Below are positions 1 through 6,483 of a stretch of 6,758 nt of DNA, one piece after another. Every line of letters starts with the position of its first letter. Positions within the stretch are counted from its first letter, which is position 1. Origin of the DNA: CAUZEO01 sp963578625 (GTDB lineage: Bacteria > Verrucomicrobiota > Kiritimatiellia > SLOV01); assembly GCA_963578625.1 (NCBI GenBank), contig CAUZEO010000292.1:1-6758 (forward strand), read 5' to 3'. A model generated the notes under the pieces. The model saw only the letters and a program-made list of their open reading frames with translations, was not told the origin of the DNA and did not search any database. A program made the translations under genes and the position numbers.

Positions 1-1247
1 TTTCTCCGGAGCTCTTTTTCAGGCAGGTAGGCGACCGGATTGTTTGCCGGCCGATGAAGGGAACAGTCGCTCGGGGCGCGACGGAGGAAGAAGATCTGGA
101 CCGGACTACGTGGCTGAAAAACTCCGCAAAAAATCGCGCGGAAAACATCATGATCGTGGACATGGTACGGAATGATCTGGGAAGAATTGCAGTTCCGGGA
201 TCGGTGGAAGTGCCATCCCTGTACGACATCGAACGGCACGAAACCCTTTTTCAAATGACGTCCACGGTACGGGCACGAACCGGGCATTCCCTCTCGAGCA
301 TCTTGGGCGCTCTCTTTCCCAGCGCATCCGTGACCGGCACACCCAAGGTCAGGACGATGGAAATCATCCGGGAACTGGAAGAATCGCCGCGCGGAATTTA
401 TACCGGTTGCATTGGGTACGCGGGCCCGGACCGGCGGGCGCGATTCAGCGTCGCGATTCGCACGGTGCATGTCGATTGCAAACGGGGAGTGGCGACCTAC
501 GGAACCGGCAGCGGAATCGTTTGGGATTCGGAGCCCAATGTGGAATATCTGGAGTGCGCCATGAAATCGAAAATCCTTGAACCGGTCGCGCCGTCATTCC
601 AGCTTCTGGAATCGTTGCGATGGGATCCGGAGGAGGGCTACCTCTTTCTGGCGCGGCACATGAAGCGACTGCGAAGCACGGCCGCCTACTTCGGTTTCGA
701 CATAGAACCCCGGAAGGCCCTGCGTGAACTCCGGTCCAGCGCGGAGGGATGGGATAAGAAGCCGTACAAGGTTCGCTTACTCGCGCATAGCAACGGGGAG
801 ATATTCATCGAATCCGAGCCCATTACGGATCCTGGTTTTCGAGCCGGTCCCGACACGGACCCTGTCGTACGAACCGCCTGCCTGGCCCGCCGGGCGGTGG
901 ATGGCCGAAATACGTTCCTGCGTCACAAGACCACCCAACGAGCACCCTATGAAGAGGCAAAAGCGGGTTGCGAAGGGTATGAAGATGTAATTCTCTGGAA
1001 TGAGAAAAAAGAATTGACCGAAACGACGGTTGGAAACCTGGTTGTTATCATCCATGGCGACCGGCTCACTCCGCCCATTCGCTGCGGTCTACTTGCCGGC
1101 ACGTATCGGGCGGACCAGTTGGAGACTGGAACAATACGGGAACAAGTCCTGACGATTCGGGATCTGGAAAACGCCGACGCCGTCTACATGATCAATTCGG
1201 TGCGGGGATGGATTCGATTGGAAGTGTGCCTTCGGCACGATTCCTGA
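1..1247 (+). CDS. pabBC: Fused aminodeoxychorismate synthase component I / aminodeoxychorismate lyase (PabB-PabC), 5' truncated by the window
   Basis: The reading frame is open from base 3, upstream of the first ATG at 54, and runs to TGA 1245-1247, so the N-terminus lies outside the window (414 codons visible; roughly 190 residues appear to be missing). The first domain is the chorismate-binding fold. It shows SPELF, then RPMKGT, whose lysine (codon 57-59) marks PabB; TrpE enzymes have alanine there. MIVDMVRNDLGR, GTPKVRTMEII, and GTGSGIVWDSEPNVEY near its end follow. From about 597 a class IV PLP aminotransferase-fold domain (PabC) follows. Its probable Schiff-base lysine is in FLRHKTTQR (codon 927-929), and it ends with ADAVYMINSVRGW. 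The PabB part converts chorismate plus ammonia to aminodeoxychorismate, normally with a separate PabA glutaminase. The PabC part releases pyruvate to give p-aminobenzoate for folate. No pabA is visible. The domain assignment is firm. Confidence 0.93.
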   Translation, partial: SPELFFRQVGDRIVCRPMKGTVARGATEEEDLDRTTWLKNSAKNRAENIMIVDMVRNDLGRIAVPGSVEVPSLYDIERHETLFQMTSTVRARTGHSLSSILGALFPSASVTGTPKVRTMEIIRELEESPRGIYTGCIGYAGPDRRARFSVAIRTVHVDCKRGVATYGTGSGIVWDSEPNVEYLECAMKSKILEPVAPSFQLLESLRWDPEEGYLFLARHMKRLRSTAAYFGFDIEPRKALRELRSSAEGWDKKPYKVRLLAHSNGEIFIESEPITDPGFRAGPDTDPVVRTACLARRAVDGRNTFLRHKTTQRAPYEEAKAGCEGYEDVILWNEKKELTETTVGNLVVIIHGDRLTPPIRCGLLAGTYRADQLETGTIREQVLTIRDLENADAVYMINSVRGWIRLEVCLRHDS

Positions 1248-1325
1248 TAGGTCCGTAGTTTCGGTACCTGTCCGCTTTTGCTCGTGCAAAACACCGCCTG
1301 CCGTGAGACTCTGCTCTGAATCCTC

Positions 1326-2024
1326 ATGATGCCCGATCCGGAAGAGTTTGAAACGTTTGAGGAGATGGCGGATACCACCGCGGTCCGATTGGACCAGTCC
1401 GCATCCGGCCACGCGTTTCGTCTTTACAGCAGCCGCAAGTTTCGGCGGCTGGTGAATTTCGAACAGCAGAACCAGGTCGAGCAGGATCGAATCTTCAACG
1501 AGTTGGTCGTCGCTTTCGTAGTCATGACGATGCTTTTGCTGGAAGCACCGGATCTACGCGTACCCGACGAATTCAAGGAATACCTGGCGCTGCTGCATGG
1601 GAGAATCTCAAAAGCCCACATTGACTGCCTCCGGAACCTCGGCGTGCAGGATGAGTACTTGGACGATTGGGAAAAGCTGATCGATCTACGCTACCAGGAG
1701 TATGCAAAAGACAGGCACGATGTTCGAGTCGCGGCCATGGAACTGAAGGCGGCCGATGACGAACTGGAATTGAAAGACCTCCAAAAAATTCAGATGCTGG
1801 TGCCCGTACAGTCCACCGCAATCGGGTGCCACCACCACGTGTGCAAGGATGAAACCGTAGGACGCGACGATCTTTTCAAAATGACACTGGGATCTCTATC
1901 GGAATTTTATGTGAAAATCCGCGTAGGGCTGGAAGGCGGAACCATCGGTCCCCTGACACGCGCCCGGGCGGTTGTAAAACACATGGTCCGCCAGTATAGG
2001 AACAAAAAGCGCAAGCGGCCGTAG
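1326..2024 (+). CDS. Uncharacterised 232-residue protein with a Cys-His cluster
   Basis: I do not recognise this family. The ORF is bounded upstream by an in-frame TGA at 1317-1319, and two ATGs stand in tandem at 1326 and 1329. No clear Shine-Dalgarno sequence precedes them, so the start is uncertain; another ATG lies at residue 14. The protein is mainly charged and probably helical. Residues 59-73 form a hydrophobic helix (ELVVAFVVMTMLLLE) that is short and flanked by charges, so it is more likely a buried helix than a membrane span. Residues 96-160 are rich in Asp, Glu, Leu and Lys and could form long helices. Residues 168-173 read CHHHVC, a dense metal-ligand-like cluster. The C-terminus is strongly basic (RQYRNKKRKRP), which could bind nucleic acid or anionic lipid. 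It lies 78 bases after pabBC in the same direction and ends 7 bases from the convergent zinc-ribbon gene. There is no sign of a signal peptide. Confidence 0.72.
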   Translation: MMPDPEEFETFEEMADTTAVRLDQSASGHAFRLYSSRKFRRLVNFEQQNQVEQDRIFNELVVAFVVMTMLLLEAPDLRVPDEFKEYLALLHGRISKAHIDCLRNLGVQDEYLDDWEKLIDLRYQEYAKDRHDVRVAAMELKAADDELELKDLQKIQMLVPVQSTAIGCHHHVCKDETVGRDDLFKMTLGSLSEFYVKIRVGLEGGTIGPLTRARAVVKHMVRQYRNKKRKRP

Positions 2025-2031
2025 TGCAAGA

Positions 2032-2436
2032 TCAAAACAGAGCCGGCGATTCCGTTTCTTCCTCTACTTCGGGGGGCGAATCGGGCTTCCGCTCGAATTG
2101 TGCGCAGGTGTCGGTGGCCTCCACGTCTTTCTTGTGTAGGCTACACCATTGCCGAAACGGGTTCACGATGTAGTTGTTACAATATCTGCACAGGCGAGAC
2201 GCCTCATCCTCCTCAAAAATTTCAGGGACGACCACACGATCGGCATCCGTGAAGACCTTAACCTTTGCCGTACCCACAATCGGGAGATCCTCCTCGACGT
2301 CGAAAACATGCCCGCAGGACGAGCACTTCAGGATTTCCCCGGTTTTTTGAAATCCTTCGTAGACCGGCTCCCGGATCAGCAACGCATCGTTGTCGCATCC
2401 CGGACAATGAATTTCACCTGTAGGCAGAACAGACAC
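2032..2436 (-). CDS. Small protein with two cysteine-rich zinc-binding motifs
   Basis: This is a 134-residue protein of unknown function. The start is GTG at 2434-2436, with only a weak AGG about 6 bases upstream. The N-terminal half is a classic zinc ribbon: CPGC at 11-14 and CSSC at 38-41, a spacing of 23 residues. A beta-rich stretch follows (residues 52-72). A second, different motif comes next: C83-x2-C86-x11-C98-x2-H101-x9-C111, containing CRYCNNYIVNPF and EATDTC. The tail (118-130) is acidic and proline-rich, so probably disordered. The cysteine pattern supports binding of two metal ions. Such proteins may act as transcription-associated factors, adaptors or metal-binding domains, but nothing here selects among these. 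It is transcribed away from dprE1 from a shared 125-base spacer and converges on the 232-residue gene. Confidence 0.78.
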   Translation of the reverse strand: MSVLPTGEIHCPGCDNDALLIREPVYEGFQKTGEILKCSSCGHVFDVEEDLPIVGTAKVKVFTDADRVVVPEIFEEDEASRLCRYCNNYIVNPFRQWCSLHKKDVEATDTCAQFERKPDSPPEVEEETESPALF

Positions 2437-2561
2437 TGTTGACCTATTGCAGATAATATTGAGAACTTTGTCGCAATCCCTGTCATACTCTTTATCGTTG
2501 TTTCTGTCGAATCCTGAATAGGCGCGCCACGACGCCGATCCGGAATTCCAGAATCTTTCTC
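2437..2561. promoter_or_regulatory. Divergent intergenic spacer between the zinc-ribbon gene and dprE1
   Basis: This 125-base spacer separates two divergently transcribed genes, so promoters for both probably lie here or just inside the flanking coding sequence. It is visibly more AT-rich than its surroundings. On the minus strand there is a TATTAT at 2453-2458, but it would give a leader of only about ten bases and has no matching -35. On the plus strand TTGTCG (2468-2473) and TTTATC (2491-2496) are 17 bases apart but match the consensus poorly. The palindrome GGCGCGCC lies at 2521-2528. No convincing operator, riboswitch or terminator was found. Confidence 0.35.
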
Positions 2562-3902
2562 ATGCAAGAACGGCTCGCAAACTGGGGAAATTTTCCTGTC
2601 GTTGACGCGGAGGTGCGTTCGTTTTCGGGCGCGGGAGACCTTGCGGCGGAAATCGCAAAGTACGACAGGACCATCGTGCGGGGCATGGGCAGAAGCTATG
2701 GGGACGCATCCCTGGGCCCGCATGTGCTCTCCAGCCTGAAACTCAACAAGATTCTGGCGTTCGACGAAGCGGCGGGCATAGTGACCTGCCAGTCGGGTGT
2801 GACCCTGGCTGATCTGCTTGATGTGTTTGTGCCGCGTGGGTGGTTTCTGCCGGTCACGCCGGGCACCAAGTTCATTACCGTGGGCGGGGCTATCGCGGCC
2901 GATGTTCACGGAAAGAACCACCATCGCGACGGTTGTTTCAGCCGCCATGTCCAGCGGATAGCCGTGGCGAGGGGCGATGGAGAAGTCGTTGAGTGCTCGC
3001 CGCAGACAGACAGAGATCTGTTCGAAATGACGTGCGGCGGCATGGGTCTCACCGGCGCGATTCTCGAGGCCACGATCTCTCTCCGGCCGATCGAAACTGC
3101 GTTCGTAAGGGAGGAAATCCTCAAAGCCGAAAACCTCGACGAAATCATGCGGCACTTCGACGCATCCGAGGACTGGACCTACACCGTAGCGTGGATCGAT
3201 TGCCTGGCCCGGGGAAAAGACCTGGGCAGAAGTCTTCTGATGCGGGGCGAGCACGCAACCCGGGACGAATTGGAAACCCCGGCACAGCGCGCCGATTCCC
3301 TTTCGCTCCCCCGGAAACGAACGCTGGCCGTGCCGGTCACAATGCCCGCCTGCCTGCTGAATCGTCACTCCGTTCGTGCTTTCAACGCCCTATACTATTG
3401 GAAAAACGCGCGAAATACGGCCCCCCATATTATGGACTATGACTCATTTTTCTATCCGCTCGACTTTGTGCACCAGTGGAACAGAATTTACGGTGCAGGG
3501 GGATTCACACAGTACCAGTTCGTCATCCCCCGGGATAAAAGCAGGGAGGGGCTAACGGAAATTCTGCAACGGATCGGCAAAAAAGGATGGGGCAGTTTTC
3601 TCGCGGTGCTGAAGCTATTTGGACGCCACGAGGAAAACCCAATGGCATTTCCGATGGAAGGCTACACGCTTTCCCTCGATTTTCCGGTTTGCGATGGGCT
3701 TCTGCCCTTCCTTGACGAACTGGACGAGCTGGTGGTTGGGTATGGGGGCCGTATTTACATGGCGAAGGACGCGAGAATGAGTAGAGACGCATTTGCGCGT
3801 GGCTATCCCAACGCAGAAAAATTTAAAGGCTTCGTCCGGGGCCGGAACCCGCAGCTCCCGTTCCGCTCCCGGCAATCCGACAGACTGGGGATTACCGAAT
3901 GA
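2562..3902 (+). CDS. dprE1: DprE1-like FAD-dependent decaprenylphosphoryl-ribose 2'-oxidase homologue
   Basis: This 446-residue protein belongs to the VAO/PCMH flavoprotein family. The FAD-binding part shows RGMGRSYGDAS (40-50), GVTLADLLD (79-87), PVTPGTKFITVGGAIAADVHGKNHH (97-121) and CGGMGLTGAILEATI (158-172). The substrate half has YPLDFVHQWNRIYGAGGFTQYQFVIP (298-323), KLFGR (351-355) and YMAKDARM (399-406). By recalled alignment to M. tuberculosis DprE1, K402 matches Lys418, K351 matches Lys367, H116 matches His132, and S371 occupies the Cys387 position. In mycobacteria the enzyme oxidises the ribose 2'-OH of the polyprenyl phosphate to a keto intermediate, which DprE2 then reduces. The lipid chain used here is unknown. 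It overlaps the DprE2-like gene by four bases, so the two are co-translated. ATG 2562 fits the family N-terminus (LANWGNFPVVDAEV), although no strong ribosome-binding site is seen. Confidence 0.92.
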   Translation: MQERLANWGNFPVVDAEVRSFSGAGDLAAEIAKYDRTIVRGMGRSYGDASLGPHVLSSLKLNKILAFDEAAGIVTCQSGVTLADLLDVFVPRGWFLPVTPGTKFITVGGAIAADVHGKNHHRDGCFSRHVQRIAVARGDGEVVECSPQTDRDLFEMTCGGMGLTGAILEATISLRPIETAFVREEILKAENLDEIMRHFDASEDWTYTVAWIDCLARGKDLGRSLLMRGEHATRDELETPAQRADSLSLPRKRTLAVPVTMPACLLNRHSVRAFNALYYWKNARNTAPHIMDYDSFFYPLDFVHQWNRIYGAGGFTQYQFVIPRDKSREGLTEILQRIGKKGWGSFLAVLKLFGRHEENPMAFPMEGYTLSLDFPVCDGLLPFLDELDELVVGYGGRIYMAKDARMSRDAFARGYPNAEKFKGFVRGRNPQLPFRSRQSDRLGITE

Positions 3903-4630
3903 GTAGTGTTTTAATACTAGGCGCCCACTCGGATATCTCGCAGGCAATCGCCCAGCGCTTCGGCCGGGAAGGATACGATCTGATTCTTGCGGCCAGACGG
4001 GCGGACGAGCTGGAACCGGCGGTAAAAGATCTTGAAATTCGTCACAAAGTACAGGCACGGGCGGTTGAGTTTGACGCGATCGGCTACGCGGATCACGAGG
4101 CCTTCTACGACGGGTTGGATCCGAAACCCGAAATCAGCATCTGTGTATTCGGGCTGTTGGGCGACCAGGATGCGGCCCGGCATGATTTTCCGCTGACACA
4201 CCGGATCATCGATTCCAACTACACCGGCGCGGTATCGATTCTCAGCATCATCGCCAATGACTATCAAAAGAAAAAGGCCGGGACCATTATCGGTATCAGT
4301 TCAGTTGCCGGCGACCGGGGCCGCCAAAGCAATTACGTGTACGGAAGCGCCAAAGCGGGATTCACTGAGTTCCTGGCCGGCTTGAGAAATCGCCTCGCCC
4401 ATTCCGAAGTTCATGTCATGACGGTAAAGCCGGGATTCGTCGCCACCCGCATGACGGAAGGCATGAAGCTTCCAGGTGCACTCACGGCACAGCCGGACCA
4501 GGTTGCAAAGAGTGTATTCAACGGGTTCAGGAAGAAACGGAACACCATCTATACGCTATGGATGTGGCGATACATCATGCTGATCATCCGCCATATCCCG
4601 GAATTCGTGTTTAAAAAGCTATCGATGTGA
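3899..4630 (+). CDS. dprE2: DprE2-like short-chain dehydrogenase (decaprenylphosphoryl-2-keto-ribose reductase homologue)
   Basis: This 243-residue short-chain dehydrogenase/reductase starts at ATG 3899 inside the dprE1 stop (ATGA), which indicates translational coupling. The dinucleotide-binding motif is GAHSDIS (8-14), the DprE2-type variant of the usual GxxxGxG. The conserved Asn is N107 (SNYTG), and the catalytic residues are Ser134 or Ser135 (GISSVAGDRG) plus Y148-x3-K152 (YGSAK). VKPGFVATRMT (176-186) is the typical loop after the active site. The C-terminal 25 residues are hydrophobic and basic (TLWMWRYIMLIIRHI), as expected for a membrane-associated enzyme acting on a polyprenyl-linked sugar. 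Its length is close to that of mycobacterial DprE2 (about 254). In mycobacteria DprE2 reduces the 2'-keto sugar with NADH, giving the arabinose epimer. The neighbouring DprE1-like gene is the main reason for this assignment; on sequence alone it would be a generic SDR. Confidence 0.87.
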   Translation: MSSVLILGAHSDISQAIAQRFGREGYDLILAARRADELEPAVKDLEIRHKVQARAVEFDAIGYADHEAFYDGLDPKPEISICVFGLLGDQDAARHDFPLTHRIIDSNYTGAVSILSIIANDYQKKKAGTIIGISSVAGDRGRQSNYVYGSAKAGFTEFLAGLRNRLAHSEVHVMTVKPGFVATRMTEGMKLPGALTAQPDQVAKSVFNGFRKKRNTIYTLWMWRYIMLIIRHIPEFVFKKLSM

Positions 4631-4706
4631 GAGCGGGGTGCGGGTATGCGGCTGAAGAGGACTTGAGGTAGGACACTAAACACTTCCCCTTCACCCGCAC
4701 CGCTCC
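4631..4706. terminator. Imperfect hairpin between convergent dprE2 and rlmD, possible bidirectional terminator
   Basis: The left arm GAGCGGGGTGCGGGT (4631-4645) pairs with ACCCGCACCGCTC (4693-4705), leaving two bulged G residues. An inner pairing of GAAGAGG (4654-4660) with CCCCTTC (4686-4692) has one mismatch. The left arm begins directly after the dprE2 stop, and the right arm includes the last codons of rlmD. There is no run of T after either arm, so intrinsic termination would be weak. The structure may instead act as a transcript 3' end stabiliser. Confidence 0.4.
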
Positions 4707-6154
4707 AGAACAGCAACTGCCTCCACGTGATTCGTGTGTGGGAACATATCTATTGGCTGCACACGGCACAGCTTGTAGACGCCGTTTTCACAGAGCATTG
4801 TGGCGTCGCGGGCGAGGCTGGAGGGTTTGCAACAAACATAGATGATTCTTGCCGGCCGAAGCTGAAGCAGGGTCTTGATCGTTTTCGGATGCATCCCGGC
4901 GCGCGGCGGGTCAGCGATGACTACGTCCGGCATTGTCAAATTCTCCTCGCTGCCCAGATCCTTAAGATCCATTTTGCGAAATTCGCAGTTTGTGACGTCG
5001 TTCAGCGATGCATTCTCAATCGCATTTTGAATTGAACCATCATAGAGCTCGATTCCGCAAATCTGTTTGCAGGAGGCGGCCAGGTGGAGGGAAATCGATC
5101 CCGTGCCGCAGTACAGGTCGAGAACAGAATATTCGGGTTTCAACTCCGCGAGATCCAGGATAGTGTCGTACAGGATACCCGCCTGCTCGGTATTGGTCTG
5201 GAAAAAGGAATTGGCGCCGATATCGAATTCGTTGGCACCGATCCGATCCCGAATAACACTTTTACCCAGGATGAGAAATTCCTGATCCCCGAACGCCACC
5301 AGGTTTTTCCGGTTGGTTACATTGTTGACAAACGAAGCCAGCGACGACCTGAGTGAACCCGAAAGCTCCTTCCCAAGAGCCTCCATGAGCGATTCGTCAT
5401 GCCAGGATGTGACGAGGTTAACCATCACTTCTCCCGTGGCGTCCCCCTGCCGAACAACCAGGTTTCTGAGGAACCCCTGGTGGGTCTTGGTGCTGTAAAC
5501 GGAAAGCTCCCGATCCATGCAGAACCTCCGGACCACCTCGAGGACCCGATTCATAGCGGGGCTGCCCAGGTAGCAATAGTCAATATCGATGGCCTTCGCG
5601 TATCGGAGTGGAGCGTGGAAGCCCAGCGCAAAATCGACAGACTTCGTCATTTCTTCCGTCGGCAAGTCGATCTCTTCCGGAAGCAGGAATCGTTTGTCTG
5701 AAAACGAGAAATCGACCTTGTTCCGATATCCGAACTGTCTCTTTGCCGGCAAAACGGGTTGCACGTCGGGGGCGGAGAAATTCCCGATATGCTCCAGCAC
5801 ATCGGCGACCTGTTTTCGCTTGATGCGCAGCTGTTCCTCGTAGCGGACGTGCTGCCACTTACAGCCTCCGCACACACCGAAGTGACTACAGGTCGGCCGG
5901 ACACGCTCCGGCGATGGAGAGGCAACTTCCAGGAGTTTCGCCTCCAGAAACGCCTTCTTGATCTTGTAAATCTCGGCAATAACCCGGTCGCCCACCGCCA
6001 CCTGCCCGCGGACGAATACGGCCACCCCCTCGTCGAGCCGGCCGAAACACTTCTCCGCCTCGCCGGCATCGATGATATCCACCTCGACGCGCTGCCCCTT
6101 GGAATAGATGGTTTGCAGAGGCTTCTGCTGCGTGGCTGTCGGTTCGGCGTTCAT
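4691..6154 (-). CDS. rlmD: 23S rRNA (uracil-C5)-methyltransferase, RlmD/RumA type
   Basis: This is a 487-residue member of the TrmA/RlmC/RlmD family, which transfers a methyl group from S-adenosylmethionine to C5 of a uracil in 23S rRNA (U1939 for RlmD in E. coli). Residues are numbered from ATG 6154. A TRAM-like beta domain lies at about 15-75. The iron-sulfur cluster ligands appear to be C89, C95, C98 (CSHFGVCGGCKWQH) and C194 (DYCYLG). QTNTEQAG (319-326) precedes the SAM-binding motif LDLYCGTGSISL (345-356). ADPPRAGM (414-421) follows, then the catalytic cysteine C442 in YVCCKPSSLARD and general base E478 in NHVEAVAVLE. The length is typical. A TTG two codons upstream (6158-6160) is an alternative start; neither has an obvious ribosome-binding site, and ATG is preferred. 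The family is certain, but the exact target uridine is not, since RlmC, RlmD and bifunctional RlmCD share these motifs. Confidence 0.95.
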   Translation of the reverse strand: MNAEPTATQQKPLQTIYSKGQRVEVDIIDAGEAEKCFGRLDEGVAVFVRGQVAVGDRVIAEIYKIKKAFLEAKLLEVASPSPERVRPTCSHFGVCGGCKWQHVRYEEQLRIKRKQVADVLEHIGNFSAPDVQPVLPAKRQFGYRNKVDFSFSDKRFLLPEEIDLPTEEMTKSVDFALGFHAPLRYAKAIDIDYCYLGSPAMNRVLEVVRRFCMDRELSVYSTKTHQGFLRNLVVRQGDATGEVMVNLVTSWHDESLMEALGKELSGSLRSSLASFVNNVTNRKNLVAFGDQEFLILGKSVIRDRIGANEFDIGANSFFQTNTEQAGILYDTILDLAELKPEYSVLDLYCGTGSISLHLAASCKQICGIELYDGSIQNAIENASLNDVTNCEFRKMDLKDLGSEENLTMPDVVIADPPRAGMHPKTIKTLLQLRPARIIYVCCKPSSLARDATMLCENGVYKLCRVQPIDMFPHTNHVEAVAVLERCG

Positions 6155-6163
6155 GGGCAAAGG

Positions 6164-6185
6164 AATCGGGATTCGGGATGTCGGG
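6164..6185. repeat. Short tandem ATTCGGG-like repeats in the rlmD leader
   Basis: AATCGGG, ATTCGGG and ATGTCGGG follow one another directly, giving three imperfect copies of a 7-8 base unit. They lie just upstream of the rlmD start, within its probable 5' untranslated leader. They could be simple replication slippage; no function can be assigned. Confidence 0.5.
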
Positions 6186-6198
6186 CTTAGGATCCAGG

Positions 6199-6204
6199 AT
6201 TATA
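6199..6204 (-). promoter_or_regulatory. Candidate -10 box for rlmD
   Basis: Read on the minus strand this is a perfect TATAAT. It would place transcription initiation near 6192, giving a leader of about 38 bases before ATG 6154, which is a normal length. No good -35 hexamer is seen 16-18 bases upstream, so the call rests on the -10 match and its position. Confidence 0.45.
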
Positions 6205-6297
6205 AAGTTTGGGTTCTATTGGGGACTAGCTTACTCGACTTTCGGGTCTCGCGCTAAATATTTCTACTTCTGAGTCCAGTTCCCGGCCCAGGCCCCC

Positions 6298-6428
6298 CGT
6301 GGCATGGGCATCCTGCCCGTGTCGGAGCGAGGACGGAGGAGGGATTGAGCACGAAAAGCGCAGACTCCAATCGTGCGCTACTTTTCTGCTCCTCTCGTTC
6401 CGACACGGGCCGGAGGCACCGTGCCACG
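6298..6428. repeat. 131-base imperfect palindrome (REP- or MITE-like element)
   Basis: The left arm (6298-6333, beginning CGTGGCATGGGCATCCTG) is an imperfect inverted copy of the right arm (6390-6428). Both arms share CGTGGCA, CCCGTGTCGG and CGAG at matching places. Towards the centre, GAAAAGCGCA (6353-6362) pairs with TGCGCTACTTTTC (6374-6386) with a three-base bulge, leaving a loop of about 11 bases (6363-6373). The left arm carries about 11 extra bases around 6334-6352. The transcript of either strand should fold into a long stem-loop. On the minus strand the left arm reads HGQDAHAT, a peptide I recall from repeat-derived spurious ORFs in PVC-group and related genomes. No transposase or target duplication is visible, so the mobile nature is inferred. 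Confidence 0.75.
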
Positions 6429-6457
6429 GCGAACTTGGGCTCTGGTTGGGTTTCGTG

Positions 6458-6483
6458 GACTCGGGGCAGGAGCCCCATGCCAC
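6458..6483 (-). repeat. Third copy of the palindrome's repeat unit
   Basis: Read on the minus strand, this 26-base segment starts GTGGCATGGGGCTCCTGC and closely matches the left arm of the adjacent palindrome (starting at 6299). It differs by a few substitutions and single-base insertions. It contains its own short palindrome, GGGGCAGGAGCCCC (6463-6476). It stands alone, without a partner inside the window. It also supplies an AGGAG (6468-6472) and an ATG (6477-6479) in frame with nth. Confidence 0.7.

Noticed and set aside
1276..1291. Small hairpin TTTTGC-TCGT-GCAAAA after pabBC, considered as a terminator
   Set aside because: The stem is only six bases, AT-rich, and not followed by a T-run, so it is too weak to call.
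2376..3368. 330-residue minus-strand ORF opposite dprE1
   Set aside because: It is antisense to a gene with clear family motifs, shows no recognisable protein motif, and is explained by GC-rich codon bias producing long open antisense frames. It would also overlap the zinc-ribbon gene.
2993..3442. 149-residue plus-strand ORF inside dprE1
   Set aside because: It is an arginine-rich alternative frame of the dprE1 coding sequence with no motif of its own.
3840..3902. Possible frameshift near the dprE1 C-terminus (GRNPQLPFRSRQSD)
   Set aside because: The segment still ends in the family-like FRSRQSDRLGI, the length is normal and the stop overlaps dprE2 in the standard coupled way, so no frameshift is needed.
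5647..6069. 140-residue minus-strand ORF overlapping rlmD
   Set aside because: It is a shifted frame of rlmD, with very high Arg and Ser content and no independent support.
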